NCBI GenBank assembly: GCA_014526335.1
Contig: JACTAT010000037.1
Span: forward strand, 10,576,214 to 10,640,213
Source: Chrysaora quinquecirrha
Lineage: Eukaryota; Cnidaria; Scyphozoa; Semaeostomeae; Pelagiidae
DNA length: 64,000 nucleotides
Direction of reading: 5' to 3'
How positions within the stretch are numbered: position 1 is the first letter of the stretch; each line of letters starts with the position of its first letter. This document shows, piece by piece, positions 46,606-57,795 of the stretch. The position numbers were made by a program, and so were the translations under genes. Below the pieces are notes generated by a model, which saw only the letters and a list, made by a program, of their open reading frames with translations, was not told the DNA's origin and did no database searches.

Positions 46606-47135
46606 GAATCGTGGTTGCCCGTATGGTTACCCGGTGGTTACTCGTACACTCTCAACTCTATGCTATGTTTGCATTAAGGAAAACCCTTTGTCGAGCATAA
46701 CAGCTTCATAATATTAAGGGTGTGGCTTTAGGGCGTGCCAGTTTTTGATTTTCACTGAACATATATGCCCCTTGATCATCGAAGAAGGGTTTAAATGAAA
46801 AATCAATATTTTGTAACATCTTTTTGAAAATTGAAACGTCCTTTCAAAAATATGTTATACAGTTTGTCTGTAGAACATTTTTTGAGAGGAACTTAAATTT
46901 TCAAAAAGATGCTACAAAATATCGATTTCTCACTTAAATTCCCCTTCAATGCTCAAAGAGCATACAGGATAATGTAAAACCAGTCGAAGTCGAAAAATTA
47001 CATGGCCAGAAGCCACACCCTTAATTTATGATGCTGTTATGTTCGACAAACGGCTCTATCCATACAAACATTGTACAGAGCTGAGAACGTACGGGTAACC
47101 ATTGGGTAACCATACAGGTAACCATGATTCTATAT
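46605..47135. mobile_element. Foldback element with GGTTACCCG termini
   Basis: Starts with GGTTGCCCGTATGGTTACCC; 46605-46860 returns inverted at 46880-47130 with divergence (AGAACGTACGGGTAACCATT). Both arms contain TCGA(G/C)(A/G)TAACAGC-like and CACACCCTTAA blocks. Confidence 0.75.
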
Positions 47136-47147
47136 GCATTCTGTATG

Positions 47148-47262
47148 GATTTAGCAAGGGTAACCACGGGTAACCACGGGTAACCATAATAAATAAAGGG
47201 AATAAGATATACCCTTTAAATATTATGGTTACCCGTGGTTACCCTTGCTAAATCCATATAAA
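47148..47262. mobile_element. 115-bp near-perfect palindrome built of GGGTAACCAC units
   Basis: ATGGATTTAGCAAGGGTAAC is mirrored by GTTACCCTTGCTAAATCCAT around a short AT-rich centre. It separates the foldback element from a further half copy at 47263-47530. Confidence 0.85.
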
Positions 47263-47717
47263 AGCATATAGAATCATGGTTACCCGTATGGTTAACCAAT
47301 GGTTACCCGTACATTCTCAACTCTATGTTATGTTTGCATTAAGAAAAACCTTTTGTCGAGCATAACAGCTTCATAATATTAAGGGTGGGGCTATAGGGCG
47401 TGTCAGTTTTCGATTTTCACTGAACATATATGCCCCTTGATCATAGAAGAAGTGTTTAAATAAGAAATCAATATTTTGTAACTTTTTGAAAATTGAAACG
47501 TCCTTTCAAAAATATGTTATACAGTGTGTCTGTAGTGATTCCCCTTTCTCCCCCGTTACAATGTTGTTTCGTACAAAAGTTGTTTTGCCCTACTATCAAC
47601 ATTGTTTTGGGGGTAAAAGGGGGAAGAATTGGAGTTATGGGAATAGAAAATCAATGGAATAGGCCTTATTCCTCGGAGAAAATGCATTGTTCCAAATATT
47701 TTGTCCAAGATTGTAGT
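47263..47717. mobile_element. Second half-copy of the GGTTACCCG element joined to MITE copy 3
   Basis: 47263-47530 repeats 46612-46870 in direct orientation; from 47527 the GATTCCCC...CCAAGATTGTAG MITE follows at once. The same order (element arm, then GTCTGTAG junction) recurs at 46605. Confidence 0.75.
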
Positions 47718-48707
47718 TTTATCTAACGAACAGATGGCAATTATGAGAAGTGCATCATTGTCAATATATATATGTCCTTCTTGGTGAGCAACGTTTTCAG
47801 ATGCAGAGTTAATTATTCATTTAATTCAATTCATCCATTTTATTTCATTAATTCAGCTCTAATAAACCTTATACACCAGGAAAACATAAAATAAAGTCAT
47901 CGAGTTCCCACTTTTATGCTACACTGTACAATTTACAATGTTCCTACTATGCATTGTACATAACACAACATTGGCACAAAGATACAAAATTATATTTTAT
48001 ATTCTTATGATATGATATGATATAATATAAAAAAGGTCACACATTTTCATAGTTTAGTTATATGGCTCTCCACACAAATAACAAAAAACGCGCATACACC
48101 ATGGAATCAAGTTCAGACGTGTTTCCATTTCGCCTCATCCATCTTCACTATGGGTCAGGATTTTTCGTGTTGCAAAATGATATGAAATATATTTTTAATT
48201 ATTCTTCTTGGAGATATTTTTTTCACCCCTTATCCGTCTTCTACTGATGATCCGTTCCTTAACCATATGCTTGCGTTCTTTCAAACACGACGGGAACCAC
48301 TCAAGTGTTATATCGCAGCAATGGTACAGATTCGGTTTTGGTCCTATTGCTCTGCCCAAATGAAATCAAACTGTAGTTCAAAATTCATGGGAATTTGTTA
48401 TATTTTGTTAGAAAAATGAGAATGTTTCCACAGTTAGTTTCATTTTTAGATGCAGAGTTAAAAGAGGCTCAAAAACTACGGGGTCGGCGTTGAAATTTTT
48501 GTAAATCCGGATTCTTGTTTTTTCCCAAACCCTAAACCTAATCAAAAACAAAAAAACCTGTTGTTCCGCCAGTTTCCTCGAATTCTCGTTGTTCTTGTCG
48601 AAATTTGTTGTTTTATGATATGTCCTAATCTCTGAGAAGTGCAAGCAACGTATACATGGCAATAGATACCCTCGAATTACTTCCATATTTTCTCAAAATT
48701 ATTACAC

Positions 48708-48917
48708 CTACAATCCTCGCCAAAAAGGCTGGGACACTTCGAACTTTTGTAAAATTCTCGCTCTAAAGACGCATACCCCCCTCCCCAGTGGTCCCAACAT
48801 TGAGTCGGGGGGGGAGGGGGGTCTTATTACCCAAATATGTTGTAATGAGACGGGGTTTTTAAGGTAAAACATACTTATAACATACTGTCCCCAATATTTT
48901 TGACGAGGATTGTCTGA
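48708..48917. mobile_element. MITE with ACAATCCTCGCCAAAAA termini, copy 1
   Basis: Ends CAATCCTCGCCAAAAAGGCT and CCAATATTTTTGACGAGGAT; interior contains CCCCCCTCCCC and CCAACATTGAGTCGGGG. Confidence 0.82.
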
Positions 48918-50010
48918 GCAAGAGCAGAAATCTAAAATTGTGTTTTTCTCAAGAATGGAAAGACTCAAAAGGCTCAAGTGATGTTTATTGTAAATAGGAG
49001 GAATGACTTTATATTTTGGGGGGCTTTGGGGGGTCAGGGCCAAAATTTTGCAAAATGTGAAAATTCATTGAAAAGTGAAGGAATCCTTTGAAAAAGGCCG
49101 TAATTCACTTTCTAACATCGCAAAATCATAAGAGGCAACGGTACACATTTTCAGCTCCAGAAGCAATACCTTTATCATTCAAATGCATCTTTAGAACCGT
49201 TCTGTAGACCACAATTCAAGCGATGCGTCTGCCGCTGCGGAGGAGAGAGCTTGAAATCTAAGAAACTGACAGTTCTCCATCATTTTCTACCGCATAAAAG
49301 TGGAATAACTCAAGTCCAAATAATTTTCCCATACTTCTCGCTATCCGACAATACATTTCTGGGGGTATTTCATGTTATAAAATAATTTTCCTTTTGTCAT
49401 TCCTTCTGAGTTCGTTTTCTGACAGTTCTCCACTCTCTGTAGTAAGTAAACAATACAGCTGGTGAAAACCTATCTTTAAAAACAGGTGGAGAACTGTGAG
49501 AAATATACTTTGCCATGCATTGGCAGTCGAACTCTGTTGAAAATCTTAAAGTAGACATGAAATAATACAGAATTACAAAGTTACAAGTGCAGTCTTTCAA
49601 GCAAGGAGGAGATATTTACATTTGAAGATGGAGAACTGTGGGGAGAACTGTGTGGAGAACTGTTGAACTTGGCATCCCGCTTGGTTGCTCCTTATTCAAT
49701 TTCGCAGTCCATCAAATAACAATGCCAATTATGCTTACTTTAGCATTCTTCCGTTCTCTGTTGTGAAGATCAACAACACTTGAAAGCAAGTACATCATGC
49801 CTGCATAATTCGTTTCATTTTCTGAATTTCGTAATAATTCACTGCTAAACAGTGGAGTCAGTTTATGAGCTTTGATGAAAGTTTTTCACTTTATAGTTAG
49901 ATTCGTCTCGAGACAACATAATGCAGACTGTTTTATGTAAATTTACAACCCTCCCGTTACTTTTTATAACAGAATTTCTGACCTTCTGTTTTGCTGTGAT
50001 TACTCAAAAT

Positions 50011-50247
50011 TCAGACAATCCTCGCCAAAAAGGCTGGGACACTTCGAACTTTTGTAAAATTCTCGCTCTAAAGACGCATACCCCCCTCCCCCCGACTCAA
50101 TGTTGGTGAAATCGATGTTGACAGTGGTCCCAACATTGAGTCGGGGGGGGGGGTCTTATTACCCAAATATGTTGTAATGAGACGGGGTTTTTAAGGTAAA
50201 ACATACTTATAACATACTGTCCCCAATATTTTTGACGAGGATTGTAG
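50011..50247. mobile_element. MITE with ACAATCCTCGCCAAAAA termini, copy 2
   Basis: Nearly identical to 48708-48917 apart from a short central insertion including GTTGGTGAAATCGATGTTGA. Same orientation, 1.1 kb away. Confidence 0.85.
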
Positions 50248-50527
50248 CTATTGTACTGCGCATTCTTCCTCCGAGCCCCCAATCTTTCCCTGTTCCATGG
50301 CTCACTTAATGTCTACTTCATTTCATCAAGCTTGGGACCTTTCCTTCACTAAAACATTTTATTCTCTGCTGCAGTTGACCCATTCTAAACAATTGAAATT
50401 CAAATTGATTTTCATTTGAAAAACTCATTTAGCTACATAATTTCAACATCATTTCCTGCTTTGTATACATTTTTTCCTAATTTAAAAAATAAAAAACCAA
50501 TTTCCCCAAATTTAAACGCGCGGTCAG

Positions 50528-50593
50528 AACTTCTGACAAACAGGCTTCTGAGAGAAACGTTTCCCATCAAAGTCTGTTCTTTTGAAGAGCAAG
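50528..50593 (+). CDS. Unrecognised gene, exon A
   Basis: Follows CGGTCAG (weak pyrimidine tract), donor gtaaat. In phase 1, out phase 1. Encodes LLTNRLLRETFPIKVCSFEE. Confidence 0.5.
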
Positions 50594-53500
50594 GTAAATT
50601 TTCTCTTTTCAGAAACTTACGATAATAAAAACTTAATGCGACGTTCTATGCACTCAAATACTGCGATCATTTGACAAAAACTACAACGGGTCAAAGTTTG
50701 GTTACGGATCTTACTGTATGAGGTTAAGCAAATTATAAAAACAAAAACCACGGTTGTTTAAAGGATAGAAAGAAAAAAATGTTATTACAAACCTTCATTT
50801 TTGACTAATTTTAGAGCAGGACCTGTTTTTGGGCTGCAAGGAAATCAAGCAATTGTTAGTACTTTTCTCTATTTTTCCCTGGTTGTAAAAAAGCAAGGAT
50901 TACAACGAACATTGCTGCTGCAAAATTGAAAATTTTTGACAAGGATGACTTGACTAAAAGGGGAAATTTTAAATCTTCATGGTAATTACTTTTCAAGTTT
51001 AGCTTTTAGATTTGATAATAGATTTCATTGATGCCTCCGAGCACTAGAGTACTGGGAACACTCACATTCATTACTGGCCATGGTACTAAAACCATGATCG
51101 GTGATGGTGTCTATTTAGTCTGAGACAAATTACCCTAAATGGAAGATGAATTCCACTTGATGAATTCCAGGGGATGGTTTTTGGCGGAGGATTATTTACG
51201 TTACATCAACGATTGAATAATTGTTTGAAAACTTTTATGTTAGTACTTTCTCACTTCAACACAATCATGTTAACAGCAGCAAAAGTAACAGCAGTAAGCA
51301 ACAAAAGTAACTAAGATGATTCCAATAATAATAAACAATAATAAGGATAATGCTGAATAGAAGGCGGACAGTGAGCTAAAAAAGCAGCTTTCTTGTCAAA
51401 GTTGACAGTGTACCACATTCCGAGAGGCATCTAAAGTCTAAAAGGTTTTACCTTTACTTGTCTATTGTACAATTTACTTTTTACAGGACAACTCATACAT
51501 TTATAACGGTATTTTTCAAACATCTTCCAAAGTCATACAGGTAGGCCAGGCAGGTCAGTTTCTCAATAGCGGCCATGCCCGTGTCTCATTACTTTTGGTA
51601 TATCAGCATTTGCTCTAATAAAATTGCTAAAATTTCGTTAAAGATAACACACTTTTGAACATATGTTTGTGTCAACATTCTTTTACATATTATATAGCGC
51701 TCAATAACACAGTTGTAACAAACTACATCAGAATTCAATACATTAGAGATCAAGTCATACCTTCTACAACTGTGCAAGTACTTATCGCGACAGGAACGCA
51801 GAACGGTAATCTCATCAGATATTTTACTCTCACATTCCTGAATGAAAAAAGGAAAAACATGATCACTTGCAGATCATGAGCAAAAACCAATCATATTGCA
51901 AATATCATGTGTCCTGGTACAAGGCTCTGGCAGATGCATGACACAGAACTTTTATATATTTTTCCTTATTTTTAAGTACAACTTTCATAGTTGCTCCCAA
52001 GATTTTGGTCGATATGGTACATAGGTGACGAGAGAGGTGAACCTGTACCTTGATAGAATAAAGAAGTTACTTACTTCCTGGCTTGGGGTTACAGATTACA
52101 ACATTTCTTAAAAATGTAAAATCGCTTTACTCATAATGAAAAAATATCTAACCTTTGATCTCAATCCTTCTTGTACGGGGAATCGCATTACCAAACAACT
52201 TAAATTAACATACGCATCAAGAAGATTTATCAACAACAGCCTAAAAATAAATTTTAAGATTTTGATAGTTCAAAATGCGTTAGTTGTCACAGTGCAATTG
52301 TCAATTTTAAAATTGATTGGAAATGGATTATGAAAGCAAAACTTCACAGGTACTTACAAAAGGAAAATCGTTGCTATTACGATTCATTTTCGGAAAAAAC
52401 GAATTGTTTGATGAAATGAAAACTAAACCATTTCCGTTTCTCGGGAGACGGGGTTAGCGTCATGCACATGGCGAAATCACTCATCAACTTATACTCGTAG
52501 ACTCCTTCGTGAAACAATGGAGAAAAGATATCCACTTATAGGCTTATAGACAGGGTTTTTTCTTGAAAAAACTGGCTCAAAGCTTAACCTCAAATTTAAT
52601 TACACATTTTGACTAAATCGACCATGGAGATTTCAAATCCGAGATGGGCCAATTTTGACTGGAAGTTGACTTTTTTGCTTACGTCATCAACATGTGAAAA
52701 AATGTACTTTGAACCGCTAAAAGACTTTGCTAGTACAAATTATGACAAAACTAACTTGATATATGAGCTCTACACAGTCAGATCTTTCGAACGATGTATA
52801 TTTTTTTGATTTAACCAAATTTAAAATTTTTAGCTATGACGTCATATTCATTTGATGACGTCATCATAGTCTTAAAAACAGGCAGAACAACAAGGAAAGA
52901 TAATAGTCTTTGAGTTGTACAAAATTTCGAAATTGCGATGAACAGCGGAATCATTTTCGGGCATACTTAAAAGCTTTTTTCGTCTGACAGCTTTTTTCCT
53001 CAGAGTATGAACGTCAGAAACAGACCGAAACAATAGACTAAGGCGGAATTATACCCAGATGCGGCTCGAAATGCACCAATCAGAAAGAACGAAAAGCTGA
53101 ATTGGCATTGTGTTTTAAACACCAATCAGCTGGTCGGATACAGCGGGAGGACCATTGAATTATTTGAAGAGTCCAAGTGAGAAAACGAACTCTTACTGTC
53201 TACACAGACAAACACCAAACAAACACCATAGGAACCTCGCTTTGCTTGTTAAGAAACGTTTCGGCGGTTTGTTGAGTGACTCTAAAAAGCATATTTTAAA
53301 TCTTTCGGATTATTCTCTCTCTGAAGCTGAAGAATTTGTATTAGGACACGGTTTAGAATTTTGTATTCCACCTCAAAATATAAACAGAGAGAAGCTTTTT
53401 GCTGAGTTCGAAATTCTTCACACTCAACTAACCAGGCTAAAACCAGATTCGGAAGAAGAGCTTAGCTCACTAAAAGCCCGTTTAAGCGATGTTGCTCATG

Positions 53501-56500
53501 CTTATTGTGGCACACCTATCGACCTCACGGATTTTAATATGCATAGGGAACATTTCAAGCGATCAAATCCCTCCGAAACAACAAACAGATTCTTATCACA
53601 AAACCTGATAAAGGATCTGGGGTCGTTATTTTGAACCAAAAAGATTATATTTCGAAAATGGGCAACGTGCTCAATGATGAAAATAAATTTGAAAAATTAG
53701 GCAAAGTCGAACAGCACGATAAAACGGCTAAAATAGAGCAGAAACTTCAAAAACGGTTGCTTGAATTGGTCAAGAAAAAACTATTGACTCAAGAAATTTA
53801 CGATAGGATCCGACCAACGGGTTCGCAGCGTCCACGGATGTATGGTCTACCTAAAACTCACAAACCCAACGTCCCTCTTAGGCCTATTCTATCTATGGTT
53901 GGTTCAGCTCAACATGAGCTTGCTAAATGGCTTTCGGAAATTTTAGCACCTGTTTTGGAACTTTATTCTAAAAATGTATTTCGGATTCTTTTTCTTTTGC
54001 TAACGTTATTCAAAACCTTCAGTTAGACCTGGCAAAATCGTTTATGTGTTCCTTCGACATCAGCAGCCTTTTCACTAACGTACCTTTGGATGAGACTATC
54101 GGGATTTGCGCTAGAGCTCTATACCGGGGTGAACTTGTCAGTCCGCCGTTCCCTGAGGAGGTATTTGTCGAATTGATGGAGTCTGCTACCAGGTCGGTAG
54201 AGTTCTGCTTCAACAATGAGATGTACCAACAAAGGGACGGAGTCGCCATGGGGAGCCCATTGGGACCAGCGCTAGAAAACATCTTTGTTGGTTTCTACGA
54301 AGGTCAACTTTTCGGCTCCACATCAAAACCTCCGGTTTATTTTCGATATGTTGATGACACTTTCGCCATTTTCAAAAAGAGTCAGATTGTAACGTTTTCA
54401 ACAACTCAACGCCTTGCATCCGTCTCTAAAATTTACTTTCGAAAAGGAGCAAAACAACTCTTTGCCGTTTCTCGACGTCTTTGTTGAAAACACTGCTACT
54501 GGATTTCTCACCAGTATATATAGGAAACCAACCTTTAGCGGCCTCTATAAACGGTGGGATTCCTTTAGTCCAAAACAGAGGAAAATTAACCTCATCAACA
54601 CGCTAGTTCATCGGACACTTATGATTTGCTCTAAATCTCGGCTTGATTCGGAATTGGATAAAATACGGTCTATTCTCATTGAAAACGGTTACCCTGAGGA
54701 CGTCATTTCGGATTGTTTTCGCAAGAAGATCGCAAGTTTTTCGGCTGGTAAAAAGTATGGTCCGCAAAAGTGCCCTGTTTACCTAAAAATGCCTTGGATA
54801 GGAAACGTCTCATTGCGATTCGAAAGTCAAATTAAAAAGGCCATTACTAAGTGCTTCGCTGCTGCCAACCCTCGGTTAGTGTTTGGCACTCGGAAAGTTC
54901 TACCATCCATTCAAAAGGATTGCGTACCTACCACACAAAAAAGTTTGGTCATTTATGAATTCTCGTGCCGGTGTGATGCCAGGTACGTAGGTCGTACTTC
55001 CCAGAGATTAGGTGATAGGATAAAGCAGCATGTCCCCACTAACATTCGTCTGCATAATTTTCGGCAAAGAGAGCAACCACCCCGTGGGTCTAAACAACAA
55101 CCTAGTCTTAAGCATGATTCTGCCATAGGACAACATCTACTCGATAACCCAATTTGTGCGGAAAATTACAGCGAGGATTTTTTCAGAATCATTGGCAAAG
55201 CAAGATCTTTGTTTCACTTAGGGGTTTTGGAATCTGTCTACATCAAAACCAAAAGGCCGGTTCTGTGTAGACAGAAAGAGTTCGTTTTCTCACTTGGACT
55301 CTTCAAATAATTCATTGGTCCTCCCGCTGTATCCGACCAGCTGATTGGTGTTTAAAACACAATGCCAATTCAGCTTTTCGTTCTTTCTGATTGGTGCATT
55401 TCGAGCCGCATCTGGGTATAATTCCGCCTCAGTCTATTGTTTCGGTCTGTTTCTGACGTTCATACTCTGAGGAGTGTCAGACGAAAAAAGCTTTTAAGTA
55501 TGCCCGAAAATGATTCCGCTGTTCATCGCAATTAAGGAAAGATAACTTAGAATTAACGTTTGAACGGATTTATGTGTATTTCTGGGTGCTTAATTGAAAA
55601 TATATGTCCCGACGCTTGAAAATTCCAGGAAAAGTGAATTACCGGCATGACCGGCATGGAATCATACTGTATCTTGGTACAACTAATGCCATTATGCCAG
55701 AGGAAGTATAATAATACCCGTTTCGTTAACTTTACGATTAAGATTTAAGAGAAAACATACATAAATTGACATCCTCATTCGAAATATAAATGTTGCAAAG
55801 CCCCGAAATGCCAGGAAAAGTCAGTAACCGGCATGGGTTGATGCCAGTGATGCCATAACTTTCGAAAATGCGTCAAATCTGTTTCGTTTACTTAACGATG
55901 AAGAACTAAGTGGAAACGTACATAATTTGACATCCTTATTCGAAATATAAATTTCCAAATCCTGGAAATGCCGGGAAAAGTCAATAACCGGCATGGGTTG
56001 ATGCCAGTGATGCCGTAATTTTCTAAAATGCGTCAAATCTGTTGTTTTTACTTCATTTCATTTTCATTGTATCATTTTTTTACATGAAATCCCATCAGCA
56101 TTTACAAATTAGATTATAAGAACAAATATATATAACTAATAAATAAACTTTTAAAATATATGAAATTACCAGATTGCTGATCTTCCTGAGGATCGTGCTT
56201 GGGGAAGGATATTAATTATGGAGGAATTTCTTCAATCTCTTTTTAAAAGTGAAGACATTGGAGCTTAAACTTATTTGCAATGGAATTTCGTTCCTTACCT
56301 TTGCACCTTTAGAGAAAAGGATGAAAATCTGATAGATGAAGGACGAAAATTACGGCATCACTGGCATCAACCCATGCCGGTTATTGACTTTTCCTGGCAT
56401 TTCCAGGCTTCGGAACATTTATATTTCGGATAAGGATGTCAAATTATGTACGTTTCCACTTAGTTCTTCATCCTTAAGTAAACGAAACAGATTTGGCTAG

Positions 56501-57795
56501 CCTAGATTTGGCACATTTCCGAGAATTGCGGCATCACTGGCATAAACCCATGCTTGTTATTGACTTTTCCAGGCATTTGTGGGCTTCGGCACATTTATAT
56601 TTCAAATGAGGATGTCAAATTATGAACTTTGCCACTTCGTTCTTCATCATGAAGTAAACGCAAAAAATTTGACGCATTTTCGAAAATTACGGCATCACTG
56701 GCATCAACTCATGCCCGTAATTCACTTTTCTGGAATTTTCATGTGTCAGGACATGAATTCAAGCACCTAGAAAGACATATAAATCCGTTCAAACGTTAAT
56801 TCTAAGTTATCTTTCCTTGTTGTTCTGCCTGTTTCTAAGACTATGATGACGTCATCAAATAAGGCTGACGTCATAACTAAAAATTTTAAATTTGGTAATA
56901 TCAAAAAGTTATACATCGTTTGAAAGCTCTGACTGCGTAGAGCTCATATATCAAGTTATTTTTCTCATAATATGTACTAGCAAAGTTTTATAGCGGTTCA
57001 AAGTACACTTTTTACATGTTGATGACGTAAGCAAAAAAGTCAACTTCAGGTCAAATTTTTTTGGCCCATCTCGGATTTCGAATCTCTATGGTCGATTTAG
57101 TCAAAATGTGTAATAAATTTTGAGGTTAAGCTTTGAGCCAGTTTTTTCAAGAATAAACCCTGTCTATTAGTTACCAAAAATTCTCTTTTCGTAAAAATAT
57201 ATCGATAAAATATTGCCTGCTAATAAATGTGCCTTTTCGATATCTGAAGCGTAGTTCGAATCTTCGTTCTGTAGTGATTATTTGTGCCACATTTGCTGTG
57301 GTAACTCAGATACGCTGTAGAATAATTGAGATTTGAAGCCTAAAATAAAAAGTTGGCTTAAAACCCCCCGGGCATGCTGGATTTGGCAAGAAAGGCTCGA
57401 AGGGCAATTCGAATTCAAGAAACTGTTTTGAAACACCAACAATATTTAAATTTTTAGGTGGCTTTTGAACATTTTCAGACTACAGTATAACTTTTTTCAT
57501 GCAAATCTTCTTTTTCCCATTATTCAGAAATTCGGTGCTCTTCAGCGAATGTCAGTCAATTCTTGTAGACCTGTGTTTCATCAATAAATCCTTTTTGTTC
57601 ACGAACTTAATAAACGATAATCCAAGCATAGGGGAAAGTTTCCGGGATTTTATGTCTGTCAGCATAAAAATAGAAAGCAAAAGGGGGCTTAGAGCCGAAG
57701 AACGTAGCGCTGTTTTCCGAAAAGACTTGGTGAGACGTGGTGAGAATTTGTTGATTATCAGTCAAAAGATGCAAGAAATGAAGGGTGCAAATTAA
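50528..57795 (+). CDS. Unrecognised multi-exon gene, seven 3' exons assembled
   Basis: I joined 50528-50593, 50815-50854, 51487-51540, 51732-51805, 51991-52024, 52095-52115 and 57528-57795. Each has AG and GT borders, and the phases (1,2,2,1,2,2, then stop) fit across all six introns, which is unlikely by chance. The product reads LLTNRLLRETFPIKVCSFEE, EQDLFLGCKEIKQ, TTHTFITVFFKHLPKSYR, IQYIRDQVIPSTTVQVLIA, APKILVDMVHRLQHFL, and a long terminal exon with DLCFINKSFLFTNLI, GLRAEERSAVFRKDLVRRGE and ISQKMQEMKGAN before TAA. The look is alpha-helical, perhaps a HEAT-like C-terminus. I recognise no family. Exons upstream of 50528 were not found. The last intron (52116-57527) carries the large foldback element and a PLE. 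Confidence 0.6.
50815..50854 (+). CDS. Unrecognised gene, exon B
   Basis: Acceptor gactaattttag, donor gttagt. Phase 1 to 2. Encodes EQDLFLGCKEIKQ. Confidence 0.5.
51487..51540 (+). CDS. Unrecognised gene, exon C
   Basis: Strong acceptor tttactttttacag and donor gtaggc. Phase 2 to 2. Encodes TTHTFITVFFKHLPKSY. Confidence 0.55.
51732..51805 (+). CDS. Unrecognised gene, exon D
   Basis: Acceptor aactacatcag, donor gtaatc. Phase 2 to 1. Encodes IQYIRDQVIPSTTVQVLIAT. Confidence 0.55.
51991..52024 (+). CDS. Unrecognised gene, exon E
   Basis: Acceptor acaactttcatag, donor gtgacg. Phase 1 to 2. Encodes VAPKILVDMVH. Confidence 0.5.
52095..52115 (+). CDS. Unrecognised gene, exon F (21 nt)
   Basis: Acceptor cttggggttacag, donor gtaaaa. 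Phase 2 to 2. Encodes RLQHFLK across the junction. Confidence 0.45.
52962..53009 (-). ncRNA. Type I hammerhead ribozyme in left PLE terminal repeat
   Basis: Minus strand: CATACT, core CTGAGGA, longer helix II region, GAAA, palindromic helix III AAAAGCTTTT, A, then AGTATG pairing with CATACT. Core residues are intact; helix II differs from the right-hand copy by an insertion. Confidence 0.72.
53155..55310 (+). pseudogene. PLE reverse transcriptase plus GIY-YIG endonuclease, frameshifted
   Basis: Coding runs through four frame segments (about 53155-53634, 53622-54010, 54010-54395, 54414-55310), so the copy is inactive. Visible landmarks: a helical N-terminal region, RPRMYGLPKTHKPNVPLRPI, FDISSLFTNVPLDE, MGSPLGPALENIFVGFYE, the catalytic YVDD at about 54346-54357, KFTFEKEQNNSLPFLDVFVE, and the GIY-YIG part YEFSCRCDARYVGRTSQRL at about 54952-55010. 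Domain order RT then GIY-YIG is diagnostic of PLEs. Confidence 0.93.
55461..55502 (+). ncRNA. Type I hammerhead ribozyme in right PLE terminal repeat
   Basis: CATACT (helix I), CTGAGGA (core), GTGTCAGAC (helix II with 2-bp stem), GAAA, AAAAGCTTTT (helix III, self-complementary), A at the cleavage position 55496, AGTATG (helix I). Predicted cleavage between 55496 and 55497. Matches the short-helix-III design reported for PLE hammerheads. Confidence 0.8.
55600..56770. repeat. Inverted blocks of an about 180-bp repeat with CCGGCATGGGTTGATGCCAG
   Basis: Two to three units at 55600-56045 in one orientation and two to three at 56340-56770 in the other. Each unit carries GGCATCACTGGCATCAACCC or its complement and ATTTATATTTCGGA-like sequence. 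It forms the inner part of the foldback arms. Confidence 0.8.
57528..57795 (+). CDS. Unrecognised gene, terminal exon G
   Basis: Excellent acceptor (ttctttttcccattattcag). Open for 268 nt to TAA at 57793-57795. Entry phase 2 matches exon F. The most gene-like single exon in this half: ESKRGLRAEERSAVFRKDLV is charged and helical. Confidence 0.65.

Larger units (their letters stand above)
52904..55533 (+). mobile_element. Penelope-like retroelement with GIY-YIG domain, inverted terminal repeats and 12-bp target duplication
   Basis: Flanked by AAGGAAAGATAA at 52892-52903 and 55534-55545. The ends (52931-53205 and about 55250-55533) are inverted copies of about 280 bp. The left end has an extra 27 bp. 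Between them lies the degraded reverse transcriptase/GIY-YIG coding region. Each terminal repeat carries a hammerhead motif. Relatives at 5487, 22757, 40441 and 60003 make this the dominant retroelement family of the window. Confidence 0.92.
52543..57168. mobile_element. Large foldback element, interrupted by a PLE
   Basis: The arm 52543-52903, continued at 55546-56045 after the PLE, is the inverse of 56340-57168. Shared blocks include AGACAGGG, TTGAGGTTAAGCTTTGAGCC, CCGAGATGGGCC, TGATGACGTCAT and CTTGTTGTTCTGCCTG. It has no ORF of its own and is related to 7780-8836. Confidence 0.85.
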
